Shown here: in pieces, positions 44,964 through 54,326 of the stretch
Position numbering within the stretch: position 1 is the stretch's first letter
Layout of the letters: every line of letters starts with the position of its first letter
DNA from: Sphingobium sp. TCM1
GTDB lineage: Bacteria > Pseudomonadota > Alphaproteobacteria > Sphingomonadales > Sphingomonadaceae
Assembly: GCF_001650725.1 (NCBI RefSeq)
Contig: NZ_LXVX01000017.1
Location: forward strand, 1-64,000
Reading direction: 5' to 3'
DNA length: 64,000 nucleotides
Program-made: the position numbers and the translations under genes
Notes under the pieces: generated by a model
What the model was told of the DNA's origin: nothing
The model's input: the letters and a program-made list of their open reading frames with translations, nothing else
Database searches by the model: none

Positions 44964-45385
44964 TCCTCCTTGAACCCCAGCATATCGCGGCCCTTCAGGC
45001 GAACACCGCCGCGCGCCGTGCCGCGCAGGAGAAGGGCGAAAGGGAGCCGGACCCGGTGCCAGTGGTTAAATTCTTCAATCCCGTGGGCGCGGCGACATGG
45101 CTTGTAACCGAGCTTTGCGAGGGTGGCGACGCCATGTTCGGGCTCGCTGACCTTGGCTTTGGCTGTCCTGAACTGGGCTATTTCAGCCTCACGGAGATCA
45201 CGGCCCTTCGCCTTCCCTTTGGGCTTCGGATCGAGCGGGACATCGGCTTTAGCGGACTTGTTCCGCTGTCCCTTTGGGCGGACGCGGCGCGGGTCGCAGG
45301 TTCCATCATCCAGGCCCAACCCCTCATCTGGGCCATCGCCGGGAACCTCCCCGACGAACCCGAAAGCGGCAAGGCCATAGACTGA
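44960..45385 (+). CDS. DUF2958 protein
   Basis: A 141-residue protein: PVVKFFNPVGAATWLVTELCEGGDAMFGLADLGFGCPELGYFSLTEI is the DUF2958 signature, and GLRIERDIGF follows. Function unknown; it is regularly beside antirestriction genes in alphaproteobacterial plasmids and ICEs. It overlaps ardC by 4 bases. Confidence 0.85.
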   Translation: MILLEPQHIAALQANTAARRAAQEKGEREPDPVPVVKFFNPVGAATWLVTELCEGGDAMFGLADLGFGCPELGYFSLTEITALRLPFGLRIERDIGFSGLVPLSLWADAARVAGSIIQAQPLIWAIAGNLPDEPESGKAID

Positions 45386-45442
45386 ACACGACACGGAGGC
45401 GGGATCGCACCGGGCAATCCCGCCTCCAACATGGGGGATGAT

Positions 45443-45622
45443 ATGACCGACAATTCCATCAGCACGGGGCACACTGACGGCAAAATGCTATCAGCAATAA
45501 GGGCGCGGTTCGAGGAGGTCGCCGCCGCCGCGAATAGCCGCTGGGGCCAGTCCTATGAATTTTATCTCCGGCTTTGCAGCCGAACCGCTTCTTGCTGCGG
45601 TCGGTACCACGCTGCGGGATAA
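45443..45622 (+). CDS. small hypothetical, possibly frameshifted
   Basis: 59 residues as read (MTDNSISTGHTDGKMLSAIRARFEEVAAAANSRWGQSYEFYLRLC...). The last residues become cysteine-rich and unlike a protein end, whereas another frame over 45555-45680 reads LLAAVGTTLRDKALRIAAEFGYGDGEEEPD. A single frameshift near 45570-45600 would join these into a ~75-residue helical protein. It may be a decayed gene or a base error. No function known. Confidence 0.4.
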   Translation: MTDNSISTGHTDGKMLSAIRARFEEVAAAANSRWGQSYEFYLRLCSRTASCCGRYHAAG

Positions 45623-45680
45623 GGCGCTGCGGATCGCCGCCGAGTTCGGTTACGGCGATGGCGAGGAAGAGCCGGACTAG

Positions 45681-46344
45681 GAGCCGGGCGTCTGCACGCT
45701 GACCAGCATTGACGACTGTTGCTGTCCTTGTGGGTGACATCCCTGAGGGGGGAGCCTTTCCGCCTCGCTCGCATGTCATGCGGACCGGCCGGTCCGCACG
45801 GCGCTACGCCTCGGCGGGGGGGATTATTCGACGCTTTCCGAGACGCTCATCGAGCGGATCGTCCACACCGTACCGGGAAGGCTGGTCGATGAAATCTGAA
45901 GGTCAGGAGGGGTCGCGCGCCCCTCCGGCTTTTCGCTTGTTCAGGGGCTGGGCCATGGGGACATTGAGCCCCCATGGCCATTCTTCCAAGAGGCCCGCGC
46001 CTTCCGGCTCGAAGCCTGCGCAGCGCGCGAACGCGCTGCGAGGAGGGGACGCACGCCGGGGGCGTTTTGTAATGCACCGTACGCACGGGTGCTGCGGGCG
46101 CGAATCGCCAGCATTTGCGCGGGTTTCCGGCCGAATACACGTCTTACGCTGATGGCACTGATTGACGCCACCCGGCACGCTTTGGCTGTCGTTTCGGACG
46201 GCCAGGTAGGTAAGTCCTTGATCTGCCTTGGCACCGTTTGGCTGCCACTCTGAATACATGTAATCAATTGAGATCAAGCTGAAATCCGGTTATAAGGGCC
46301 GCGCTTCATCACGATTGGCCAGGCGACGAACAGGAGTTCGGCGC
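45681..46344. other. intergenic region upstream of the transfer operon; candidate oriT region
   Basis: No supported gene. It contains a perfect 10-bp inverted repeat (45951-45979) and an 8-bp inverted pair CTTGATCT (46217-46224) / AGATCAAG (46271-46278). It precedes the RHH-TraD-relaxase genes, where an origin of transfer would normally lie. No nic-site consensus could be named. Confidence 0.35.
45951..45979. repeat. 10-bp perfect inverted repeat
   Basis: GGCCATGGGG (45951-45960), a 9-base spacer, CCCCATGGCC (45970-45979). No T-run follows, so a terminator is less likely; it could be a protein-binding or oriT hairpin. Confidence 0.5.
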
Positions 46345-46647
46345 TTGCCCAGAATTACCATCAGGTTCAAGGACGCCCTCTTCGGGCGTCTCGTCGTCGG
46401 TGCTCAAGAGGCTGGCACGACCATACCCGACTATGTCCGGGACATTCTCAACCGCTATGAAGGCATGGACGCGGCGGGCTATCATGGCCGCTTCGACGAA
46501 GTGCAGGCGATCCTCATCCAGGTCTTCGCCATCCTTGCCGCATCAGTTAGCGAGCGCCGGCCCGATATTCTCGAGAAGGGCATGGACGATGCGCGCGCCC
46601 TGCTTCTGGAGCGGGGCCTTCTCGATCCCGAGGAGGTACTCCAGTGA
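46345..46647 (+). CDS. ribbon-helix-helix mobilisation accessory protein
   Basis: About 100 residues: LPRITIRFKDALFGRLVVGAQEAGTTIPDYVRDILNRYEG is an RHH-type DNA-binding N-terminus; the rest is helical. I favour the TTG at 46345 over the TTG at 46315, because AGGAG lies 8 bases before it. It is coupled to traD by a 4-base overlap. Such proteins typically bind oriT and help the relaxosome, as TraJ or TrwA-like proteins do. Confidence 0.65.
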   Translation: MPRITIRFKDALFGRLVVGAQEAGTTIPDYVRDILNRYEGMDAAGYHGRFDEVQAILIQVFAILAASVSERRPDILEKGMDDARALLLERGLLDPEEVLQ

Positions 46648-48650
46648 GCATCTTCAGGAACGACACACTGGGCTCCTGGACGAGGGGCGGGCAGGCCATT
46701 GTCCACAATGTCCGCATGACCACGCAGGTCTTCTTCCAGACCCTGCTGGCGGGGATCGCCATCTGGGTCGGCGGCGCCACCTGGTATGTGCTGGAGAAGT
46801 CCACCGACTATCAGCGCTTTGTCGCCGTCAAGATCACCGAGGCGATGCTCAAAAGCGACGTGCCCGGCGGCGCGCCGCTGCTCTTTCGGACCCCGTCGGG
46901 TCGCCAATATTGGACGACGTCCGATGCCTTGCTCGGCTCCCGCATCGCCAGGAAGACCCTGCAGACGATGGAGCATCATCTGGTGTACGGCGCGGCACTT
47001 GCAGGCGTCTTTGCCCTCCTGATGCTGGCCTGGGCCTGGTTCTATTTCACCCGTACGGGGAAGGGTCTTGGTTCCAATCAGTTCCTGCGCGGCGCGCGCT
47101 TTGGCACCGCGCGGCAACTGCGGCGGCAATTGTGGCGCAGCCGGAAGGGCAGCTTTGCGATCGGCGGCGTGCCCGTTCCCGACGCCTTCGAGCCTGAGCA
47201 TATCCTCATCTGTGGTGCACCCGGCACGGGCAAGACCAACATCATCGTGAAGATGCTGAGCGGCATGCGAAAGCAAGGCAAGCGGGCGATCGTCTATGAT
47301 ACCGCCGGCACCTTCGTCGAGAAATTCTATCGGCCGGGGCACGACATTTTGCTCAATCCACTGGACGACCGCGCCGACTGCTGGTCGCCCTGGGTCGATG
47401 TCCCGCGTGACTATCATTATGATCAGATCGCGGAGTCGACGATCCCAGACAAAGGCGGCGATCCCTTCTGGGCGAAGGCGGCCCGCGGCACGCTGGTGGC
47501 GGTCCTGCGCAAGCTTGCCCGGCATGAGCGGACGCTGGTTTCCGCGCTCCTGGAAACCGTGCTTCGCAGTCCCCTGAAGACGCTGGCAAGCTTTGCCGAA
47601 GGCACCGATGCCGCAGCCTTCATCTCGATGGAAGGCGACCGTACGTCGGCGGGTATCCGGGCTGAACTGGCCTCGGTGATGCGCAGCTTCTCCTATCTCG
47701 ATGACACCGCCGACGGCTTCTCGATCCGGGACTGGGTCGCCAATGAGGAGGATGACAGCTGGCTCTTCATCACAGTGAAGGCGGACCAGCTTCCTTCCTT
47801 GCGCCCCCTTGTGACCGTCTGGCTCGACATCGCGATCAGCGCCATCATGAGCCTGCCGCCCGCCCGCAAGCGGCGTCTCTATTGCGTGATCGACGAGCTT
47901 CCCACACTTCAGAAACTGCCATCGCTGAGCGACTTCCTCGCCCGGGCGCGCAAATATGGTGGCTGCGGAATTTTGGGGTTCCAGTCCTACCCGCAACTCG
48001 AGGCAACCTATGGCATTCAGGATGCCGCGGCGATCACCGGTTATTGCTCGACATGGGTGGCGTTGCGCGCCAACGACACCCCCACTGCGAAGCATGTCTC
48101 GGAAAATCTCGGGCAGGTCGAACAGGTCGAGGCCAATGAGGGCATGTCCTATGGCGTCAACGATATGCGCGACGGGGTCAATCTCTCGCGGATGCAGGTG
48201 ACCCGCCCGCTGGTGATGCACACCGAGGTCACCAATCTTCCCAATCTCGCGGGCTTCCTTCGGTTCGGTCGGAACCTTCCCGTCGTCCGGTTCTCCGATA
48301 GCTACAATGTTCTACCTAGCCCGCAGGTCGCGTTCGTCGAGCGATTGGTGCCGCCCATTCGTCTTGACCCGGAAGAGGAAGGCAAGTCCGGTTCCAAGCC
48401 TTTGGCATCGGCACCCAAGCGGCGACGGCCGAAGACGGCGGAAGCGCCCGAACTCCCCCTCGAAGCGGAAAAGGGGCGCATGCCCCAGGATGATGAGATC
48501 AGCCCGCAGGCCCCCTCGCCCAATCCTGCGGAGGGGGATATTGGAAATGTGGCTAGCGGACTGCCCAGGCTCCTTGGAAGGGCGAGCGGCTTCCGCCTTC
48601 GGCAACACGGGCGCGCATCGGGCGACCGTAATGATGCGAGGCCCGCATGA
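46644..48650 (+). CDS. traD: TraD-type conjugative coupling protein
   Basis: A 668-residue VirD4/TraD-class coupling ATPase. Two N-terminal membrane spans (FFQTLLAGIAIWVGGATWYV and LVYGAALAGVFALLMLAWAWFYF), Walker A GAPGTGKTN near residue 190, Walker B with YCVIDELPTLQKLP near 410, and ARKYGGCGILGFQSYPQLEATYG (motif typical of TraD). The C-terminal ~60 residues are disordered. It links relaxase-bound DNA to a type IV secretion channel. It starts with GTG overlapping the RHH gene and its stop overlaps the relaxase start. Confidence 0.9.
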   Translation: MSIFRNDTLGSWTRGGQAIVHNVRMTTQVFFQTLLAGIAIWVGGATWYVLEKSTDYQRFVAVKITEAMLKSDVPGGAPLLFRTPSGRQYWTTSDALLGSRIARKTLQTMEHHLVYGAALAGVFALLMLAWAWFYFTRTGKGLGSNQFLRGARFGTARQLRRQLWRSRKGSFAIGGVPVPDAFEPEHILICGAPGTGKTNIIVKMLSGMRKQGKRAIVYDTAGTFVEKFYRPGHDILLNPLDDRADCWSPWVDVPRDYHYDQIAESTIPDKGGDPFWAKAARGTLVAVLRKLARHERTLVSALLETVLRSPLKTLASFAEGTDAAAFISMEGDRTSAGIRAELASVMRSFSYLDDTADGFSIRDWVANEEDDSWLFITVKADQLPSLRPLVTVWLDIAISAIMSLPPARKRRLYCVIDELPTLQKLPSLSDFLARARKYGGCGILGFQSYPQLEATYGIQDAAAITGYCSTWVALRANDTPTAKHVSENLGQVEQVEANEGMSYGVNDMRDGVNLSRMQVTRPLVMHTEVTNLPNLAGFLRFGRNLPVVRFSDSYNVLPSPQVAFVERLVPPIRLDPEEEGKSGSKPLASAPKRRRPKTAEAPELPLEAEKGRMPQDDEISPQAPSPNPAEGDIGNVASGLPRLLGRASGFRLRQHGRASGDRNDARPA

Positions 48651-51592
48651 TGCATCCGCGCCGTCTGAAGGGTTCGCCCGGGAACATCGCCCGCTACTAT
48701 GCAATCGGCGACTATTACACGAAAGGTGAGGCGGAGCGGTCCTCATGGGGCGGGGGCTTGGCAAGCGAACTCGGTCTATCGGGCGATGTCGATGCCGAAA
48801 CGTTTCGGTCCCTGCTGGCTGGCAAGGTCGCGGGCCAGCAGCTGGGCCGCCATCGGGACGAGGGGATCGAGCATCATCCCGGCTGGGATTTCGCGATCAG
48901 CGCGCCCAAGTCCGTTTCGGTGATGGCGCTGGCTATGGGCGACGAGCGGATCGTCCAGCTCCATGAACGAGCGGTCGATGTGACGCTCGCCTATCTTGAG
49001 GATCATGCCCAGCTGCGAAAACGGGAGGAGGGCAACATTGTCCACGAGACGACGGGCCGATTGCTGTGGGCGCGGTTCACTGAATATGCCAGCCGCGAAC
49101 TCGATCCCCACCTCCACACCCATGTCGTCGTCCTCAACATGACCAAACGGCAATCGGGCGATCCGATGGCGAGTCTCGAAACCCGCGCCATGTACGCCGA
49201 GCAGATGACTAGTGGACAGATCTATCGCAATGAGCTTGCCCATGGTCTGAGGGAGCTCGGCTATGAGATCGACTTCGATCCGCGCCTGGGTCTATTCGAA
49301 ATCAGAGGCGTCCCAAAGGCGCTCCTCGAGGAGATGTCCCAGCGGGCACAGCAGATCACTGACCATGCCGCGCAGCATGGTCTTGTCGGTCAGGCGGCGC
49401 GTCGCCAGTCCTTTTACGCGACCCGCGGCGCCAAGGTGAAGATCGGGATTGAAGCCCTACTTGATCAGTGGCGTGGACGGCTGGGAGCCCATGAAAGGCC
49501 GCTTGAAGCGGTGAAGGAACGCGCCGCTCACGTGGGCGAGCATCCCGTCCCGGTTGACCGCGCCGACGCCGCCCGGGCCGCTCTGTTCGGGATAAGGCAA
49601 TCGGAGGGGAAGGAGGCCGTGAACCCGCTTGGCCTTCTCTATACCACGGGGCTAGCCTCCCATGTCGGGGAGGTCCGGTTTCAGGATCTGCGGCCCCTGA
49701 TCGATGCGCATGAAGAACGGCGCAAGCTCCTCGCTACCCGTGGCCAGACTGGGGATGAGATACTGACACGGGGCCGGACCACCCGGCAGACTGTGCGGCT
49801 GGAGCAGTCGCTCGCCATGCATCTGGCGCTTGCAGTCGGGGACGGTCGGCCCGTGGCGAGCGCCGATCGCCTGCTTCCCATATTGGAGCAGGCTGGGCTT
49901 TCTCCGGCGCAGGAACGGGCGCTGGTGGACATGGGAACCTCGCGGGATCGGGTTACCGGCCTTCACGGCGTCGCGGGTGCAGGAAAATCGACGCTAGTCC
50001 GATCGCTGAAAGATGCAGCGCAGCCGGGTAGGACCTTCATCGCCCTGGCGCCGACATCTTCCGCCGCCGCCGAACTGGGGGAGAAGGCGCAGATCGAGTC
50101 GCGCACGGTCGCGAGCCTGCTTGCGGGCGGTGGCTATGGGATCAGCGGCAACCATGTGCTGGTTCTCGACGAGGCGGGGCAGTTGGGAAGCCGCCAGGCT
50201 TTGCGGGTGCTGGAAATCAGCCGGTCCACTGGCGCTCGCCTCATTCTCCTTGGCGACAACAAGCAGACCGGCGCGATCGAGCAGGGCAAGGCCTTCTGGC
50301 TCATGCAGAAACTGGGCATGGAAACGGCCGAACTGACCGAGTCGCGCCGGCAGGAAACCGAGGCGATGCGACAGGCTGTCGCGCATGCGCGGGCAGGGGA
50401 TTACGCGGCTTCGATTGGCCGGCTCGACAAGGTGGTGGGCGGTGAGGATGCCGCCACGCTGGCTGCGGGTGTGGTCGCGGAATGGACGCGCCTCAGCCCC
50501 AGGAGCCGCGCTGCGACCAACATTCTTGTTCTCGACAATGCCTCGCGCCTGATCGTGAACTACAAGATCAGGGAGGTCCTCCAGCGCGAAGGTGTCGTCG
50601 CGGCGGAGGAGACCCGGCTTTCGGTCCTGACGCCCGGCGGGCTGAGCGATCAGGAAAAGCGCATGGCGCGCTTTTATTCAGGCGGACAGGTGGTGACCTT
50701 CGGCCGCGATCAGCCAGGAGCGGGATTAGGACGGACGAGCGAATACCGCGTCGCTGGGATGGTCCGGGACGGTCGAGGTCGGCAACTGGTCCGGTTGGTC
50801 GATGGGCAGGGCGGCGTCCATCTGTGGGATCCGCGCTCGACCAAAGCCTCGCAGGTCAACGTCTTCATGGAAGAGAAGAGAGACCTCAGCGAAGGCGACC
50901 GCATCCAGTGGCGCCTGGTCTCGAAGGAGCTTCAGCTCAAAAATGCGGAGAGGGGGACGGTCGAGAAGCTCGATGGCTCGCTGGCAACGATCCGCTGGGA
51001 TCGCGGCAAGCGGGTTCAGACGATCGACCTCTCCCTTCACAGGACCTGGGATCATGGCTATGCCGAGACCATCTATTCGGCACAGTCCAGGACCTATGAC
51101 AGGGTCTATGTCCTGGCGCCTGTCGGGTCGCCGCTGGTGAACGCCCAGAATTTTTACACGGCCATTACCCGCGCCCGATTTGGGGTAAAGCTCTGGACCC
51201 AGGATCCCAAAAAACTGGTCGAGAGGCTCGAAGAACGATCGGGCGAGAAGACGTCAGGCCTTGAAGGCCTTGGGCGCCTGGAGCGTGATCATCGCGACCG
51301 AATGGCCGCCAGGCAAGGATCGCATCTCCGGCAACTGAAGGAAGATCAGGACAGGGAGCGACTCTTGCGCAGCGATCGCCGGCTTAAGCGCGAGCTTTGG
51401 ACCCGCAATGCAAAACCCAAAGGCGTGGCGGACAGACTCGCTGGTCGGGTCCACCAGGTTTTTGAGGCGCTCGATCACCATCTTCATTCTTTACTGAGCG
51501 ACCGTCACCGAAATCGGGACACGCCTGCTCCTGCGCGCGAGCAGCAGACCCGCGGCAATGAAAGGGAGGGCGGCCGTGGCCTGGATCGCTGA
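48647..51592 (+). CDS. MobF-family relaxase/helicase (TraA/TrwC-like)
   Basis: A 981-residue fused relaxase-helicase. Four Tyr near the N-terminus (Y17, Y18, Y23, Y24) stand in the TraI pattern, and the metal-binding triad is H155-x-H157-x-H159 (HLHTHVVV). The RecD-like helicase has Walker A GVAGAGKST near residue 445, VLDEAGQLG and LLGDNKQTGAIEQG motifs. The C-terminal end is charged. It would nick and unwind oriT DNA for transfer. MobF type and the gene order RHH-coupling protein-relaxase-transglycosylase support a mobilisable island or plasmid. Confidence 0.92.
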   Translation: MMHPRRLKGSPGNIARYYAIGDYYTKGEAERSSWGGGLASELGLSGDVDAETFRSLLAGKVAGQQLGRHRDEGIEHHPGWDFAISAPKSVSVMALAMGDERIVQLHERAVDVTLAYLEDHAQLRKREEGNIVHETTGRLLWARFTEYASRELDPHLHTHVVVLNMTKRQSGDPMASLETRAMYAEQMTSGQIYRNELAHGLRELGYEIDFDPRLGLFEIRGVPKALLEEMSQRAQQITDHAAQHGLVGQAARRQSFYATRGAKVKIGIEALLDQWRGRLGAHERPLEAVKERAAHVGEHPVPVDRADAARAALFGIRQSEGKEAVNPLGLLYTTGLASHVGEVRFQDLRPLIDAHEERRKLLATRGQTGDEILTRGRTTRQTVRLEQSLAMHLALAVGDGRPVASADRLLPILEQAGLSPAQERALVDMGTSRDRVTGLHGVAGAGKSTLVRSLKDAAQPGRTFIALAPTSSAAAELGEKAQIESRTVASLLAGGGYGISGNHVLVLDEAGQLGSRQALRVLEISRSTGARLILLGDNKQTGAIEQGKAFWLMQKLGMETAELTESRRQETEAMRQAVAHARAGDYAASIGRLDKVVGGEDAATLAAGVVAEWTRLSPRSRAATNILVLDNASRLIVNYKIREVLQREGVVAAEETRLSVLTPGGLSDQEKRMARFYSGGQVVTFGRDQPGAGLGRTSEYRVAGMVRDGRGRQLVRLVDGQGGVHLWDPRSTKASQVNVFMEEKRDLSEGDRIQWRLVSKELQLKNAERGTVEKLDGSLATIRWDRGKRVQTIDLSLHRTWDHGYAETIYSAQSRTYDRVYVLAPVGSPLVNAQNFYTAITRARFGVKLWTQDPKKLVERLEERSGEKTSGLEGLGRLERDHRDRMAARQGSHLRQLKEDQDRERLLRSDRRLKRELWTRNAKPKGVADRLAGRVHQVFEALDHHLHSLLSDRHRNRDTPAPAREQQTRGNEREGGRGLDR

Positions 51593-52112
51593 TCGCCGCC
51601 GCGTCTGTGTGGTTCCGCTTCTCCTGACGCTGTTGTCATGGTGCGAAACCGCGTCAGCGGCACAGCCCGCAGAACCCGAGGTCGCGCGCTGCATCCGACA
51701 AGCGGCGCGTGGGCAGCTATGGCTTGAAAAAACGCTCTGGGGCTTGCGTGATCAGGAAGCCGGCTGGATCGGTGCAGAGATCCTCAACAAAAACGAAAGC
51801 CATGACCTGGGACCGCTGCAGATCAACAGTTGGTGGGTGCCGAGGATCGCCGCGCTGCTGTCGCGGCGCGAGAATGAGGTTCGTCGCTGGCTGCAATTTG
51901 ATCCCTGCTTCAACGCCGAGGTGGCACGCTGGATATTTCTCGATGCTTTGAGGACGAGCGGCAGCTATTGGAAGGCGGTGGGCATCTATCATAGCCCCAA
52001 CGGCGCCCGCCAACGCCGCTATGCGGCCCTGGTCGCAGTTCATCTGCAAAAACGGTTCGGGGCCGATGTCTTCAGCCGGCGGGCAATAGATGGGCTGCGG
52101 ACATCCCGTTGA
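51576..52112 (+). CDS. VirB1-like lytic transglycosylase
   Basis: A 178-residue secreted protein. Hydrophobic signal (VCVVPLLLTLLSWCETASA) then a lysozyme-like fold: LWGLRDQEAGW (catalytic Glu in the first helix), SHDLGPLQINSWWVPRI, and YWKAVGIYHSPN, as in VirB1/TrbN. I choose the GTG at 51576: AAAGGGAGG lies 6 bases before it and the fold of the signal is kept. The frame overlaps the relaxase end. Conjugative transglycosylases open peptidoglycan for the channel. Confidence 0.8.
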   Translation: MAWIADRRRVCVVPLLLTLLSWCETASAAQPAEPEVARCIRQAARGQLWLEKTLWGLRDQEAGWIGAEILNKNESHDLGPLQINSWWVPRIAALLSRRENEVRRWLQFDPCFNAEVARWIFLDALRTSGSYWKAVGIYHSPNGARQRRYAALVAVHLQKRFGADVFSRRAIDGLRTSR

Positions 52113-52173
52113 TCGAGGCGGTCGCGGGCATGACCTGATTGCGGACCGGGCACAGGATAACCGCAACGCCGAC

Positions 52174-52368
52174 TCAGTGTTTTTGGCCAGGACACTCCAT
52201 TTGGAGCTGATCATATCGGCTCGCTATCGCGATCCATCGCTCGACGCCTGCTTCGTCGCCTGCGATGGCGAGGCTGGTCACGCGCGTGGCTATATGCTCG
52301 GCCGCTTTGTCGCCCCAGCGCTTCTCGACCCAGAGCGCCTCGGCCCAATGTTCCTGTTCAGCGGTCAT
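52174..52368 (-). CDS. small DUF6961-like protein
   Basis: A 64-residue protein: MTAEQEHWAEALWVEKRWGDKAAEHIATRVTSLAIAGDEAGVERWIAIASRYDQL. Start and stop placement are set by an ATGA overlap with the SRAP gene upstream. Charged helical protein of a kind often beside SOS-type genes in sphingomonads. Function unknown. Confidence 0.65.
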   Translation of the reverse strand: MTAEQEHWAEALWVEKRWGDKAAEHIATRVTSLAIAGDEAGVERWIAIASRYDQLQMECPGQKH

Positions 52369-53012
52369 AGGAGACCAGGTCTGGTCGATGACGACCGTGG
52401 TTTGTTCCATGGCTCGCTGGTCCGCTCCATGGCGATCAGATCGTCCGGGAAACATCGATCCTGAAAGTCCACAATGTCTTCGAAGGTGCCATGCAGCCAG
52501 CGGTCATATTCATCCTCATGCAGGAGGACGGGCATGCGGTCATGCACCGGGCGGATGGCGTCATTGCAATCGGTCATGACGCCGGAATAAACCGGGCCCC
52601 ATTCGGCGCTGTCCCGCCAAAGGCCCGCCCATGCAAAGATCGGGCGGTCATGAAGCGAGAACCAGGTCCGAGTCTTGCCGCCTTTGGGGCCTTCCGCTTC
52701 TGCGAAATGGGTGAGTGGAATGAGGCAGCGCCATTCATTCTTGCGTGCGGCTCCCAGCCAGAAGGGTTTTCGCAGGTCGGCTATATTGTTCACTGGCTTG
52801 GGCCTGGAGTCGGGCTTCATGCCCTTGAGACGGACAGGCCAGCCCCAGACCATCGATTGCAAGGTGCGAACGCCTTGGTCTTCCAGCACCACCATCCCTG
52901 GATAGCCGGGATAAACCTCCTCAGGCGCATTGAACGGCGTGACAGGGGCCGCGACACCAAAATGCGCGGCGACCTCTGCGGCACTCTTCCTGATTGTATA
53001 AAGATTACACAC
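52365..53012 (-). CDS. SRAP-family abasic-site protein (YedK/HMCES-like), intact
   Basis: A 215-residue SRAP protein: MCNLYTIRKSAAEVAAHF (catalytic Cys2 after Met removal), Asn in PVNNIADL, FAEAEG (Glu), PVHDRMPVLL (catalytic His). All four active residues are present. SRAP enzymes form a DNA-protein cross-link with abasic sites in ssDNA and shield them during replication. No LexA box was seen upstream. It is coupled to the small DUF6961-like gene downstream. Confidence 0.88.
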   Translation of the reverse strand: MCNLYTIRKSAAEVAAHFGVAAPVTPFNAPEEVYPGYPGMVVLEDQGVRTLQSMVWGWPVRLKGMKPDSRPKPVNNIADLRKPFWLGAARKNEWRCLIPLTHFAEAEGPKGGKTRTWFSLHDRPIFAWAGLWRDSAEWGPVYSGVMTDCNDAIRPVHDRMPVLLHEDEYDRWLHGTFEDIVDFQDRCFPDDLIAMERTSEPWNKPRSSSTRPGLL

Positions 53013-53200
53013 AAGGGAAGGCTATCACTCCTTGCGCGCCGATAAAACCGGCGTGCTCGTTAGCTGCAATCGAACCAGGTCCGACTTCGCTTCAGACCGC
53101 TGGACAGCGGCCGCGACGCGCGCACCGGAACAGGAGCAACACACGGCGAGTAATAGTGGATGCCACCTGCAAAGGCATGGATCTGAGATTGCCCCCAGCT

Positions 53201-54007
53201 ATGAAGATCGCCACCTATAATGTGAACGGCGTTAATGGCAGGCTGCCGGTGCTGCTTCGCTGGCTCCATGAAGCCGAACCCGACATCGTTTGCCTACAGG
53301 AATTGAAAGCCCCGCAGGAGAGTTTCCCCGAGAGCGCCCTCCGCGATGCCGGTTATGACGCGATCTGGCATGGTCAAAGCCGATGGAACGGCGTCGCGAT
53401 ACTCAGCCGCGCTGGCGAAATCCATGAGACGCGCCGCGGACTTCCGGGCGATCCCCATGACGAACAGAGCCGCTATATCGAGGCGGCGGTCGGCGGTGTG
53501 CTCATTGCCGGTCTCTATCTCCCCAATGGCAATCCGCGTCCCGGTCCCAAATATGACTTCAAGCTGCGCTGGTTCGATCGCCTGCACGAGCATCTTGCGT
53601 CGCTTGTCGATCTGGACGCGCCGGTGGTGGTCGCTGGAGACTATAATGTCATGCCTACCGATCTGGACGTCTACGCGCCTGATCGCTGGCTCGATGACGC
53701 GCTTTTCGCGCCCGAGGTCCGCGCTGCCTATCAGCGCATCCTCGATCAGGGGTGGACCGACGCACTCCGCCACCTGCATCCGCACGAGACCATTTACACT
53801 TTCTGGAAATATTGGCGCGGCGCTTTCGAACGCAATGCCGGGTTGCGGATCGATCACCTGCTGCTGAACGCCAAGGCCAAAGCCCGGCTGATCGCCGCTG
53901 CGGTCGATACAGCGCCGCGTGGCTGGGAGAAGACAAGCGACCATGCGCCAGTCTGGATCGAGCTTGGTGAGAAAGCCCGGCGGCGCAGACGGACGAAGAT
54001 CAGCTGA
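53201..54007 (+). CDS. xth: exodeoxyribonuclease III (Xth family)
   Basis: A 268-residue AP endonuclease/exonuclease III. The start MKIATYNVNGVNGRLPVLLRWL is at 53201; CLQELK (metal Glu), LYLPNGNPR, VVAGDYNVMP (catalytic D/N), LRIDHLLLN and TSDHAPVWIEL (catalytic His) are all present. Open frame continues to 52994 but has no homology there. It cuts AP sites in base-excision repair. It is divergent from the SRAP gene (188 bases between starts). Confidence 0.92.
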   Translation: MKIATYNVNGVNGRLPVLLRWLHEAEPDIVCLQELKAPQESFPESALRDAGYDAIWHGQSRWNGVAILSRAGEIHETRRGLPGDPHDEQSRYIEAAVGGVLIAGLYLPNGNPRPGPKYDFKLRWFDRLHEHLASLVDLDAPVVVAGDYNVMPTDLDVYAPDRWLDDALFAPEVRAAYQRILDQGWTDALRHLHPHETIYTFWKYWRGAFERNAGLRIDHLLLNAKAKARLIAAAVDTAPRGWEKTSDHAPVWIELGEKARRRRRTKIS

Positions 54008-54026
54008 TGGACATCGCGGTTCTGCC

Positions 54027-54051
54027 GGAACGAAGCGGACACCGCCCCGTT
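54027..54051 (+). promoter_or_regulatory. EcfG-type general stress promoter
   Basis: GGAAC (54027-54031), 16 bases, CGTT (54048-54051): perfect match. It lies 38 bases before the small hydrophilic gene. Confidence 0.8.
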
Positions 54052-54089
54052 CAACGTTCAGCGCCTCTTTGAAATGGTAGGAGTGGACG

Positions 54090-54296
54090 ATGGAAGAACC
54101 AAGGCCGGGCCAGAAGCCCGACGCAGAAAATGGCGCTGCTAAGTCAACTATTCACGAACAGGGCGCGCCACGCCCTCAGCCTGTCAGCGACAAGGAAAAA
54201 GCGCAGATCGCAGAGGGTCAGGAAAGGGCACGGCGTGATCGTGATGACGCGCTCGCTTCGGGTCATGGCGATCATAAAGGTGAGGAAGGGAACTGA
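54090..54296 (+). CDS. small hydrophilic stress protein (68 aa)
   Basis: 68 residues: MEEPRPGQKPDAENGAAKSTIHEQ..., then a charged helix (DKEKAQIAEGQERARRDRDDALASGHGDH). A perfect EcfG promoter before it and a terminator after it show a monocistronic general-stress gene. No known function; comparable in composition to the three tiny proteins at 37129-37802. Confidence 0.65.
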   Translation: MEEPRPGQKPDAENGAAKSTIHEQGAPRPQPVSDKEKAQIAEGQERARRDRDDALASGHGDHKGEEGN

Positions 54297-54326
54297 GGCC
54301 GAACGCCGGTGCAGCGAGCAAAAAAG

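Noticed and set aside
45709..46152. 147-codon plus-strand frame before the transfer genes
   Set aside because: Low-complexity translation spanning a perfect inverted repeat; more likely regulatory DNA.
46482..48221. 579-codon minus-strand frame opposite traD
   Set aside because: It is the antisense of TraD's Walker A/B-containing frame and has no domain of its own.
53104..53118. GAAC-N7-ACAC near exonuclease III and SRAP as a possible LexA box
   Set aside because: The second half-site does not match GAAC; not counted as an SOS box.
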